A stretch of 64,000 bases of DNA from assembly GCA_030035585.1 (NCBI GenBank), contig CM057465.1, forward strand, positions 5,121,501 to 5,185,500. Direction: 5' to 3'. Source of the DNA: Dugong dugon. Its lineage: Eukaryota > Chordata > Mammalia > Sirenia > Dugongidae. Shown here one piece after another: positions 1 to 10,500 of the stretch. Position 1 is the stretch's first letter, and each line of letters opens with the position of its first letter. The notes beneath the pieces were generated by a model, which saw only the letters and a list, made by a program, of their open reading frames with translations, searched no databases and was not told the origin of the DNA. The translations under genes were made by a program, and so were the position numbers.

Positions 1-155
1 AGAACACCTGGCCCCAGACAGAGCCACCAACAACAGCGTCTCCTTCTGACCTGCGGCTCCCCTCTGTCCCCCAAGTCCCCCAGCCCCGCAGTGAACCCCT
101 CCCGATCAGCAGTCAGGGTGCCAACTTCAGCCCGAGTCCTGCAGTGGTGACAGGG

Positions 156-240
156 CCCCACCAGGGGTTCCTGACCTCCTGGGGTCCCCACCAGGGGTTC
201 CTGACCTCCTGGGGTCCCCACCAGGGGTTCCTGACCTCCT
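156..240. repeat. Short tandem array, 30-bp unit, about 3 copies
   Basis: A unit reading ccccaccaggggttcctgac plus ten more bases repeats almost perfectly just under three times. The last copy breaks down at 'ctatgg'. The near identity of the copies suggests a recent local duplication. Confidence 0.85.
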
Positions 241-409
241 ATGGCAGCCAGGTAAAGGCCTCACGGCCCATCTCAGAGTCGCGGTTTCAATGCATAAATT
301 AAAATCTACAGGACTGCAAAGGAAACGTATTGAAATGTAGTGACCAAAATTAAAAAAAAAAAAAAAGGCGACATGGGTGTACACGTGCTTCCGTGTCGTC
401 TCCTGAAAC

Positions 410-415
410 AATAAA
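410..415 (+). terminator. AATAAA poly(A) signal, plus strand
   Basis: AATAAA followed by 'gcccacgtaaag'. It would give polyadenylation near 430-440 for a transcript entering from the left edge. Tail-to-tail with the GRAMD4 poly(A) signal at 2134, leaving about 1.7 kb between the two. Confidence 0.4.
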
Positions 416-420
416 GCCCA

Positions 421-1102
421 CGTAAAGCAGGCACGCGGGGGGCAGCGTTGCTCTCTGAAGCCCCGGGTCGAGTGGAGACCAGGCTGCTCAGGGCAATGGC
501 GCTGGGGAGGGTGGCACCCACAGCACCGCTGGGTGTGAACACAGGCTGCCCAGAGATGCACCTGGTGACCAATGCCGCCTCCTCCATGGCTTGGTTCAAA
601 CGGCAGCTCCTCCGTGGGTCCTGCACTGCCCTCGCCCTGGTGCACCCTACTCTATGCCCCCACTTTTCCTGCCAGCGTGTGGTGTTCAGAGAAGAAGCGG
701 GGACATGAGGAGGGGATAGTGTGTGTCCACTGTGGGTGCAAGGCCCAGCAGATGGAACTTGCTTGTCGGGGCTGGCTCCGTGGGGACCGGTTGCGGTGAG
801 AGGGGCTCTCAGGGGCAAAGCCTGATGGGGGGCGTGGAAAGACCATGGGTTGTGTCCCAAACAGGAGCAAGGATTGGGTGGTAGCTGCAGGAGAGGTGGG
901 GTGCAGAGCAGTTCATTTTGTTCAGAGATGGGAAAATCGCAGTGTGTTTGTATTCTCGAGAAGAGCACACAGGGCAGGGGAGATGGGGCAGCGTTCTTGA
1001 GATTGCTTGTGGCCCTCAGTGTCCCAGGGGTTGTGGTCTCTTCACTGCTGTATCACAGCACCTAGCCCAGGACCTGGCGCCTGGGGAGGCCAGCGTGCAC
1101 TG
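421..1102. other. Intergenic stretch, nothing recognised
   Basis: Moderately GC-rich DNA with short open frames on both strands, none resembling a known protein and none with splice or codon support. No repeat family recognised. Confidence 0.5.
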
Positions 1103-1385
1103 TGGATGGATGGAAATACAGATGGGTGGGTGGAGGACGGATGGAGGGGAGGGAGGGAGGGATGGATGGATGGAGATACGGATGGATGGATGGGTAGAAA
1201 TATGGATGGATGGAGGGAGGGATGGAGATATGGATGGATGGATGGAAAAGAATGGATGTGGATAAATGGAGATACAGATGGGTGGAGGACGGACGGATGG
1301 ATGGAGGACGGACCGATGGATGGAGATATAGATGGATGGATTAGGGGATGGATGAAGGGGTGGGTGGCTGGGTAAGTGGATGGAT
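1103..1385. repeat. (GGAT)n microsatellite, degenerate
   Basis: Runs of ggatggatgg broken by 'gatacagatg' and 'gggaggga' variants. Open frames across it on both strands (Trp/Met/Asp/Gly on one strand, Ile/His/Pro/Ser on the other) are products of the repeat and not genes. Confidence 0.9.
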
Positions 1386-2115
1386 AGAGTATGCAAATAC
1401 TCAACCTCACGAGGCCAGGCCTGTGAAAGCGGAGCTGACCCACAAGACTCGGTTCCCGTCCTGCCTCCACCTCACTCTGAGGAACCAGGGCTTGGAGCCA
1501 TGTGCGGCTGGGAGCCATAGATGCCCTGGCCGAGGTCGGTGCATCACTGAGGCAGTTTCAGAGTTGGGCAAGTTCCTGCACCCTACCGTGCCCAGTGCCA
1601 GTGTCTGGAGTGGCTGAGCCACAGGGCTGCTGGGGGCATCTGTGCCCAGGTCCCTGAAACTTCCCACCCCCCAGACCTTGGACTTTGGGGGGAGGGGAGG
1701 CTGACGCACTAGAGGTCACAGCCACCGGGCTCCCCTGCCGGAAAAGAGAATGGCACAGGGTCGGTCGGTCAGGCCTGGGCAGTGCCTGGTCCCCCAGATG
1801 CTCACGTCCCCCAGGAAGGCAGGATGCCACCTTTGCGGAGGGCGAGGACCTGCCCCCCAACTCAAGGTGCTGCTTCTGCCTGTCTCTGCCTGCCCCTAAG
1901 GTGACAGCCCCACTCCCCACCCCTCCCTGTGCTGACCCTGGATGGCTCCCCGCCGTCGGCCTCCCCCTTGCCACCTGGCTCCCCCATGGGCAATCTTCTG
2001 GAACTCTGGGCACCCCGCTCCCCGCCTCTCCACATCCACAATCCAGCACCTTCGTCTGGCCACCCATGTGTCCGCCGCTCCCCCCCACCCCCGCCCCACT
2101 TAAGCCACATGCGTT
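1386..2115. other. Spacer between the two convergent 3' ends
   Basis: GC-rich single-copy DNA with no recognised repeat, RNA gene or coding exon. GRAMD4 transcription should terminate somewhere in or left of this segment. Confidence 0.45.
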
Positions 2116-2133
2116 AGCACAAAGCATTTCAGG

Positions 2134-2139
2134 TTTATT
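2134..2139 (-). terminator. GRAMD4: GRAMD4 poly(A) signal AATAAA
   Basis: Plus-strand 'tttatt' reads AATAAA on the gene strand, with further A/T-rich auxiliary sequence just upstream in the transcript. It is the last canonical signal before the sequence becomes GC-rich intergenic DNA. Confidence 0.7.
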
Positions 2140-2276
2140 TAAATAAAAATTATAATTTATACAAGGCTTTTTCTTTAAACAAACAAGGTTTTAAAAAAAA
2201 GTTACAGGGTAATTGTTTCCATTGGTTGCTCATACAGTACGATCCTTTCGTTGAACAAAAGTATATGGGTGACAAT

Positions 2277-2284
2277 TATTTACA
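2277..2284 (-). promoter_or_regulatory. Pumilio response element in the 3' UTR
   Basis: Reads TGTAAATA on the gene strand, an exact fit to the UGUANAUA consensus bound by PUM1/PUM2. It lies about 140 nt upstream of the poly(A) signal, a common position for functional sites. An exact 8-mer can arise by chance, so function is inference. Confidence 0.4.
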
Positions 2285-4462
2285 GATCCAAAATAGACTC
2301 AAGCTTCAGACGTAAAAAAGTCAACATTCATTCTAGCTCAATGATTAGCTGTAGAAATTAAATATCGGCCCAGATTTACACAATTCCATAACGGTGCCCG
2401 GGCCCTCTCTCCCGCAGGCGCCTGGGGGTCACACAGGGCCGCGTCTGCCCCCGCAAAGGCCGCCCGCCTTCACCAGCTTCCGGGGCTGGCTCGGCCCGTC
2501 CCCACCACTGCTAAAGCCACGTGCTGGGCCGTGGTCTCCCCGGGAGTGGTCAGTTTCATTGCCCTTTCTTCTTAGAAGGGACTCCGACTAAACCACCCAC
2601 TTCTGCGCAAGAGTTAAAGCCTTTCCACAGTGCACGCCCCCACACCCCTGCCTGTGCCCGGAGACACAACTCCTGCTGTTAAACAGAAGCGCTTGGCGGG
2701 GTGGCCCTCAGACCCTGCGGCCCTCGGCCCCCACGCTGCTGCTGCCAGGCCTGTGGAAGGGATGTGACCGGCACCGGGGTCCCTGTGCAGCCATCCCTGG
2801 GCCAGTTCAGGGCCACCCCTGCTGCACCTCAGGCACCGTGGGGGTCCTCCTGGGTGTGATCCCACGTGCCCCCAAGGCTTCCACGTGCGTTCACGGTTGG
2901 GGCCAAGCCAGGGTTGCAGTCTGCCCACCCGCCCTCCTCCCCTAGCAGTGACAGTGCAGGATGACACCGACTGCCTGCCAGCTACCCCCGCCCCGCGGCC
3001 TCGGTGACACGTTGGGATGGGGCATGTGCTTCCCCTGGCTGGCCAGTGTCACCCCCCCCAAAGCGCTCCCCAGAACCAGCTGCGAGGCCAGCATAAGGGG
3101 GTCAGCACACATGTAAGGGGGTCAACGGGCCACCACCAGATTCCTCCTCAAGCCAGCAAATGAGGGTCGGAGGAAAGGTAAAAATTACATTTGAAAAATG
3201 ATACAAAAATAAGAAAAACAGCTTGCTCTCTGTAAAAAATATAATCTTCTGTTTCTTCAAAAAACAGCGCCCTCATGGGAGGCTCCGGACAGGGAGGGGA
3301 CACGCCAGGGGGCCGAGGAGTCACTGCTCCGCTGGCCGCGCCCATCCCTGCCCACACCCCTTCTCCAGAGAGGCCGCCCACCTGTCCCAAAGCTTCCAAA
3401 TGGCCTTCTCCTCGTGTCCAAACCAGGTGCAGGGGTCTCGGAATAAACTTGGCCCGGAGCCACACCTCGGCCCCCCCAGTCGGCTTCCTTTTTCCGGGGT
3501 GTGGGGGTCATGCGAGGCTGTTTCCTGGTGGGGGCGAGGGCTCGGCCCAGGCGGGCGCTACTGGCTGATGTCGGGGGAGGGAAGCCCCGACCCCCACCCT
3601 CTGGGCCCCAGGTAGCGACCTCCCAAGATGACCGGCACCACGGGCCCAGGGGCTCCTGTCCACCCTCGTCCCCCCATCTCAGTACCCTCCCCACTCTTCA
3701 CGGATTGGAACCCACCCCGGAGCTGCGGTCAGCTGGGGTGACTTCTCCTCCATGCGCCGGAAGGCTGGGTTGGCGCCCCGCCCCCCCCCCTCCCCCCCGG
3801 CCTCTCCAGAGAAGCAAGTGTCACAGGATGTGCTTTTTGCCATACTGCGGCGAGTCCCACCCGGCGTGAGAACCAGACGCTCCCTCCCACCGGCCTGCCG
3901 AGCGTCCAGCCCACTGAGCGCCCATCCCAGGGTGGCATGCCCAGGGTGAGACCCAGTCAGCGGATGGAGCTGCGCCTTCCCCAGCCCCACCACTCCCAAG
4001 ACAAACACAGCTGGTTGCGCTGAGGGAGCGGCAAGACCGGCCAGCCCCTTTTCCTCCGTGGTCCCTGATCTCTCATTCACCTTCCACCTCACAGGTGGGA
4101 ACACACGCTGTGCCTCACCTACGGCATGGGGAGCTTCCATGTTCAGGAGCCGCATCAGATGGCCAGAACCAGGAGGAGCTGGGCGTGGTCACGGCAGGGA
4201 CGGGTGTCCTGCTGTCCTCCTTCACACAGGCCTCTGAGGGACCCTCCGCCTCCATGTCCCAAATGTGCATAAAAAGTGCTTCAGGAGCTGGTGGCAGCAG
4301 CACCGTCCTGCAGACCCCAGCCCCGCTGGGAGGCGTCTGAGATTTGGGGCCGGCACAACAGAAACCACAGTCCGGGGGTTATTGCAAAAGATCATGAGGA
4401 TGTCCGATTGTTTCCACTACCACACGGTTCAAGGAAAATCCCAGCAGCACCTAGAGCTGGTA

Positions 4463-4567
4463 CTAGCTGTCCCCGCCCGCAGCTGCCGCCGACGTGATCT
4501 TCATGTACTGGCTGAAGATAGCCTCGAACGCCTCGTCGCGGTGCACCATGGCCCCGAACACCAGCGG
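4463..4567 (-). CDS. GRAMD4: GRAMD4 terminal coding exon
   Basis: Acceptor ends CCCGCTAG. Encodes residues 492-525 (window numbering): [20 protein letters not shown] and on to the C-terminus GGDS, then TAG at 4465-4463. Enters in phase 0 from the previous exon. The end of the GRAM-containing region and the short small-residue tail match the known GRAMD4 C-terminus. Confidence 0.96.
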   Translation of the reverse strand, partial: PLVFGAMVHRDEAFEAIFSQYMKITSAAAAGGDS

Positions 4568-7500
4568 CTAGCGGGAGGGGGGCCTGGTGAGCCATCCGTC
4601 ACCTGGGCCCCCAGACCAGCACAGCAGGCCCACCTGCCCCCATCAGCGCAGGGGCCAGGGGCCAAAGGGGAGACCACGCCCACCGAGAAGCAGCCCCACC
4701 TTCTTCCTCTTCCCAAGGAGCTGATTCCACAGCCCCCAAAAAGGAAAGTCTCCCAGCCCCAAACTCCTGAGGGCACAGCAGGTGCCTGCTGCCATGGGGA
4801 GGCCTGAGACCCCTCCCCATGTCCTGTGCCCACCCGGCCACCCCCCCCAGGACCGTGCCCCAAGCCCCGCACCTGCCTGTCCCCCCCAGACTGCTCCCCA
4901 AGCCCTGCATCCACCCAGGCCCCCTCCAGGTCCTGCACCCTCCCAGCGCCCCCAGACCCCACCCCAAGCCCTGCACCCGCCCAGCGCCCCCAGACCCCGC
5001 CCCGCGCCCCCAGACCCCGCCCCAAGCCCTGCACCCGCCCAGCGCCCCCAGACCCCGCCCCAAGCCCTGCACCCACCCGCCCTGGCCCCCAGGCCCTGCC
5101 CCAAGCCCTGCACCTGCCCGCCCCGGCCCCCAGGCCCTGCCAGCCCTTACCTTCTGGGTCGAGGGTGTGGACACTGCAATCCCCATGCCCGACCCCGGGA
5201 GGACGGAGAGGACCTTGTACTGAAAGGTGAGAGCACGTCACCACGGGCCCCTCCAGGGACCGGCTACAGCTCTCACCCCACCCACCCCGAGCAGACCCAG
5301 GGCTTCCTGGCCGCACAGGATGGGAAAGGGCACCTGAGAGCTTTCTGACTGGGACCTGCCCCCAAACCCTGCTGCCAGCGGGGACAGCACCTGCCTGGCT
5401 GGGGGGTGCCCAGGGCACGGCAGGTAGGGACGGGGCACAGAACACGCTCCCCAGCACTGTCACCAAAGGGATCTGTCCCTGCTGTCCAACCCCAGGGCAG
5501 GTGAGGCAGACCCTGGCCACTGGGTCACACCAACCCAACCCCCTCCTCCTCTCTGGAGGGGGACCTGCCATGCCAACGGCTGGTGCTCACCCCCAACAGG
5601 ACCTGCACCTCTGCCCCAGATGCCACCGTGTGGGGCAAGCGTGCGTGTCAGAGGGCGGGGGTCCCTGGTGGGCGGGAGGCGCTGGAGTGGGTTTGATCCC
5701 TACCCCCACTCGCAGGTGTGTGACAGAGGCAGTGACAGCCTCCATGGAGCCAATCTCCTCATTGTCTAGGGAACAAGTCCACCTGGGGGGGCTGGAGGAC
5801 ACCTGTGCCCAGCCCAAGCTAGGCTGCACACGGGCCGGGGCACGCCTGAGGCAGACACGCCAGGCTGCACACAGGCTGGGGCACACCTGGGGTGGACACG
5901 CCAGGCTACACACGGGCCAGGACGGACATGCCAGGCTGCACACGGGTCAGGGCACACCTGGGCAGACATGTGCACTGTGATGTGTCTCTGACATAACAAC
6001 ACAGGGTTACAAGCATGGCCCAGAGCCTGACCGCCTGGGTGTGAACCCGCCCTCCACACACAGCCTGGCCGGCCCCCTCGCTGTGCTCCACAGGGGTGAG
6101 AGGGTGGACCTGGGTGTACCCCGCAACCTCAGCCAAGGCACTGGCCACGGGCACTGGCGTCCCTGTGGCGCGGCTCCCCAGGTGGCCCAGCACTGTGTGG
6201 TGCAGCCGGCAGGTGTGGAGGTTCAGACAGAGCAGAGGGGGTTCTGTGTCAAGCCCCTTGAGGCGGGGCCCCGGCACAGTCTCAGGCAATGCCTGCAGGT
6301 GTCTCTGGAGCCCTCAACGCTGTAAACTTATCCAGGTTCCAGCCAAGTCCCCAGCCTCAGGCCCCAGCAGCTTCCTCTTCCTGAACCACGGGACCCAGGA
6401 GGCAGCCCGGCTGCGGGGGGGCCATCACACCCACCTTCTGGATATCTGTGATGTCCACCAGCTTGATGACTTTGTTTCGTTTGGAAGACCCAGATTTGGA
6501 GCTTTCGAAGCACAAGTAACTGGGCGGGGAGGGACGGACAGAGGTGTAATCCAGCAACTGGGCCAGGTGGTGTCTGCTCAGTCGGGGTGGGGGGGTCTCC
6601 CATGGTCCCCTAGAGCAGCCTCCAAACACACCTGCTCCCCCGCCTCCCGTAGGACGGCTGGCCGTTCGCACGAGCTTTCCCTCTTAGGTAGTTACACAGC
6701 TTCAAAGAAGCAAAGCCTCCGCGCCCCTGATACTGGGCCAGGGCGCCACCTCGGCCAGTCCCTTCACGGGGGAGGGGACCGAGAGGGAGGCGAGGCCAAG
6801 GACCCAGCAAGGTTGAGGGCAGCCCCCCACCCTGGGCTCTCCCACCTCCCACCACGGGGGTGGCCTCAAGGTAAGCTTTCCACACAGTGCTGGTTAGGAG
6901 AGGGGCGAAAGCCACCTCAGGCTGCTGTGCCCCCAGTGGGCAGTGCAAGGACCACCGTCTGTGACAAGGACCTCATTCCTCACCTCCCGAACACCCGGAG
7001 CCCCTTATGAGCACCCCAGGCCAGCACAGAGCATGTGTGGGTCTGAGGCGGGCCCCTCTCCCCTGGGCTTCAGCAACAACAGGCAGGTTCTCAGCAGGGG
7101 CTCTCTGACCCAGCCCCCCATCAGGCAGCCCACCGTCTGGCCCTGCCTGGGCACCTCTGTGAGAAGCCCCCCTGAGCCCCTCGCCTGCCCAGCCCCACTC
7201 ACTTTTCCGTCACGTACAGAACGCCATTCCGGATGTAGTCCGTGGGCATCTTGCGATCCCTGTTGATCAGGCAGCAACGCCAGCCATTCTCACACACTGT
7301 GGGGGACACCGGCCGTAACATTTAAGAGGACGCCTCACTGACAGTCCACCTCACAGGAGCCCTATCGGAGGTTGCTGTCGAACGGTGGACCAGGGCCCTG
7401 GGCCTGCCTCTCATGGGCAGGCGGCCACAGCCCGACATGTCGGCGCCCTCACACCCGGGAGCAGGCCTGTCGGAACCTCTGCTGTCATGCATGGGCTGGG

Positions 7501-10500
7501 AGCAAGCTCCCCAGCCTCGTCTGCAGCGGAAGGTCCCGTGAGGCCTCGGCCCCAATGTAGGGTGTGGCTGTCCCCCAAGGCTCCCAGCCACACCCACCAG
7601 CCTCCCCTCTGACTCGGAGCTCTGGAACATGGTAGGGTCGCCACTCCATATGTGTGTACCCCACCCCCCAGCCTGCGGTGTCTGCTGGGGTCTCCAGGCT
7701 GCAGTCAGTATCTGGTGGGATCCGCAGACCCCACAGTCAGTGTCTGCTGAGGTCCTCAGGCTGCAGCATCTGGTGGGATCCCCAGACCCCACAGTCACTG
7801 TCTGCTGAGGTCCCCGGGCCACGGTCATGCCTGGTGGTGGGGTCCCCGGGCCCATGGTCAGTGTCGTGTGGTGGGGTCCCCGGCCTGCGGTCAGTCTCGG
7901 GTGGTGGTCAGTGTTGGGTGGTGGGGTCCCTGGGCTGTGGTCAGTGTCGGGTGGTGGGGTCCCCAGCCCGCGGTCAGTGTTGTGTGGTGGGGTCCCCGGC
8001 CCACAGTCACTGTCTGGTGGTGGGGCCCCCCGGCCCGCGGTCAGTGTCGGGTGGTGGGGCCCCCCGGCCCACGGTCAGTGTCGGGTGGTGGGGCCCCCGG
8101 GGCCGCGGTCAGTGTCAGGTGGTGGGGTCCCCGGCCCGCGGTCACTGTCTGGTGGTGGGGCCCCCCGGCCCGCGGTCACTGGTGGTGGGGCCCCCCGGCC
8201 CGCAGTCAGTGTCGGGTGGTGGGGTCCCCGGGCCCGTGGTCAGTGTCGGGTGGTGGGGTCCCCGGGCCCGTGGTCAGTGTCGGGTGGTGGGGTCCCCAGG
8301 CCGCGGTCAGTGTCAGGTGGTGGGGTCCCTGGGCCTGTGGTCAGTGTCTGGTGGTGGGGTCCCTGGGCCCATGGTCAGTGCCTGGTCACTGCACACACAC
8401 CTGCCAGTGGCCGCTCGTTCTCTGTCAAGTTGAAGATTTCATGGAAGTTGCCCTTCTTGGTGCTGTGGAAGCGGCCAGAATCTTCGTCTCTGCCCAGGCC
8501 TGCCGGTGCGCTGGGAACACAGCTCCGCGAGGACGCGGTCTGGAGCTGGGGACAGAGGAGGCCCTGGTCAGGAGGTGGGGAGGGGCAGCTGGACCCCCCA
8601 CCCACTGCAAACTCAGACGGGCTGCAGACTTGCACCCCGGCAAATTACGGCCAGGGTGGGCTGAGGTCCTGCCTGTGCTCAGCTCGAGTCACGGCCACCC
8701 CCGTCTTCTGGGTAGAGAGCTCTCCTGCAGCAGGGGGACCCTCGCCGCCCCACAACTTCCTCACAGCCATCCCCACCACATGGCTGTGCTAAACCTGTGT
8801 CTCGGCACACGCCACCGAGGCCAGCTACTGCCCGGTGTGAGGCATCTCAAGTGGACAGTGCAGAGACCCAAACAGGCATGGGGAGGGCCACCCAGAGCAG
8901 CAGGAAAACACCAAGCAAATCCACGGCACGGCACCAGGCCACCAGGAGACCAGGCACACGGGCACGGTACCTTGTCGTGGCCCGAGAGCTGGCCAGAGGG
9001 AGGCACACACGTGGGACGCAACAAGAAACGGTCCACGTGATGCTTCCCAGACACACGTGGAGCAGAGCCACAAGCACAGGTGCGGGTGCCCTGTCACATG
9101 CTTCCAGAACGCTCTCTCGCAGCGCTCGGGCGTGACCCCTCAGTGGGGCCAACCCCCACCGGGTAACACCCCCTTGCTCCCCCTCCCTGTCTCTGAGAGT
9201 GACTGGGGCTCCCCAGTCTTGACCCCCAGGAAACCCCCCTGACCACCCCAAGGCCAAGATGGGTCCTTGTCCCTGCACGCTGTGAAGGGAGCCTCCAGCC
9301 TTGGGGTTGACTGACAGAGGCCCAGGCACGGAGCCATCCTGGTGATTGAGCCAGCCAGGCTAGCTCGCCCAGCGCAGGCTGCACCATACCTGGCAGAGCC
9401 GCCCCAGGGCCCAGCCGCCCCAAGGCAAAACTGCCCTGGTAGATGAGTCCCCACTCCAAACAGCTCTGCTGTCCCCCAGCTTTGCTCCCACCAACAGAAC
9501 AACCTCTCCTCAGGACACTTAAACACAGGACCCTGCACACCAATGTCCCCTCCTCCAGGAAGCCCCCAGACCACCCCAGGGTCCTACTGGGCCCAGAAGC
9601 CCCACTTGTCCAGCAGGCCTGAGGAGTGCATGGGGCTGGGGGCCCAGGTCAGCCCGTGAGCTTCAGGGGCCACTTCTCAGGAGCTTCTTGGCCCAGCTGC
9701 CCAAGCCTCAGAGCAGGGGCAGTGGGGAGCAGTGGGGGGCAGGGGCACCACCATGCAGCAGCAGTCACTCCTGGCCAGCACCCTGCCCCGCCCGCCCCAG
9801 GCATGGCGGCCGGCCTGGCTCAGGTGGGGCCCTACTCCCTGTGGAGCCTCCAAGCCAGCCCCCGTGGGGACCACACCCACCCCCTGCCCAGGGCAGCTGG
9901 CACCTAACAGGGACACCAAGGGCAGGATGAGCCTCAGAAACAGCCATGCCCGGTAACAGAAGACCTTCACATCTTCTGTGTTTAACTTGCTTGTCTCAAA
10001 GGTCCCACAGAACCCGAAAAACATCAGCTCCCAGATGAGCCTCGAGCAGGCGCAGAACTCTGAGTCTGGAGCTGACCGGCTTTCAGAGAGCCCCCCGCCC
10101 GGGCCCGGAGCTCACCCGGCGCGACACGGTGGCAGTGCTGGCGCGCTCTTTGAGCTGGGGGTCTGTGGGGAGGCTCCTCCAGATGATATAGGGCGTGTCA
10201 TACTTGGCTCGCAGCCTCGGGCAGCGTTTAAACACGAAATCGATGAGGAAGAACTTGACTCCAGCATAGAGTCCTGAAAGGGGAGAAACAAGCCCCTCTC
10301 ACCCAGAACTCTGCGATCATGCCCATCTGCTCAGGGTGACAGTGCCAGCACCTTCCGTGTGGGGGCCCCTCTGTGCTCCCCAGAGGGAGGAGACTGGCCG
10401 GGGGTGCCCAATCAAACCTACAGAGCAAGAGGGGGCCGGGGCAAGATGCCCTGGGGGGGCCAGCACAGGGCTGGGAGAGCAAGAAGATAAAGCAGCTCCT

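Larger units (their letters stand above)
1..420 (+). other. Possible 3' UTR end of a converging plus-strand gene (CERK by synteny)
   Basis: The stretch ends in an A-rich segment and a canonical AATAAA, the usual look of the last part of a mammalian 3' UTR. No coding frame of CERK or any other known protein is visible. In human, the gene tail-to-tail with GRAMD4 is CERK (established knowledge), so identity rests on synteny alone. It could equally be intergenic DNA with a chance AATAAA. Confidence 0.3.
2118..4462 (-). other. GRAMD4: GRAMD4 3' UTR
   Basis: Runs from just after the TAG stop to the cleavage site expected 10-25 nt past the AATAAA at 2139-2134. It is GC-rich in its first part (about 2400-4460) and sharply AT-rich at the end (2130-2390), which is typical of a conserved distal 3' UTR. 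A second AT-rich patch lies at 3170-3270. On the transcript strand a UGUAAAUA Pumilio-type element lies at 2284-2277, and AUUUA pentamers occur in the last 250 nt. No intron is indicated, but no transcript data are available; the exact cleavage site is inferred. Confidence 0.75.

Noticed and set aside
1-60. CERK C-terminal coding exon
   Set aside because: A frame ends in TGA near 49, but its translation does not resemble the CERK C-terminus.
4501-5571. Minus-strand frame of 356 codons rich in Gly/Trp/Ala
   Set aside because: Crosses the 38-bp minisatellite and includes parts of two real GRAMD4 exons in other frames together with intron; shadow of repeat and gene.
7654-9040. Long plus-strand open frames (up to 390 codons) rich in Gly/Val/Trp/Pro
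   Set aside because: They run through the 33-34-bp minisatellite, stay open in more than one frame, and are antisense to a real GRAMD4 exon.
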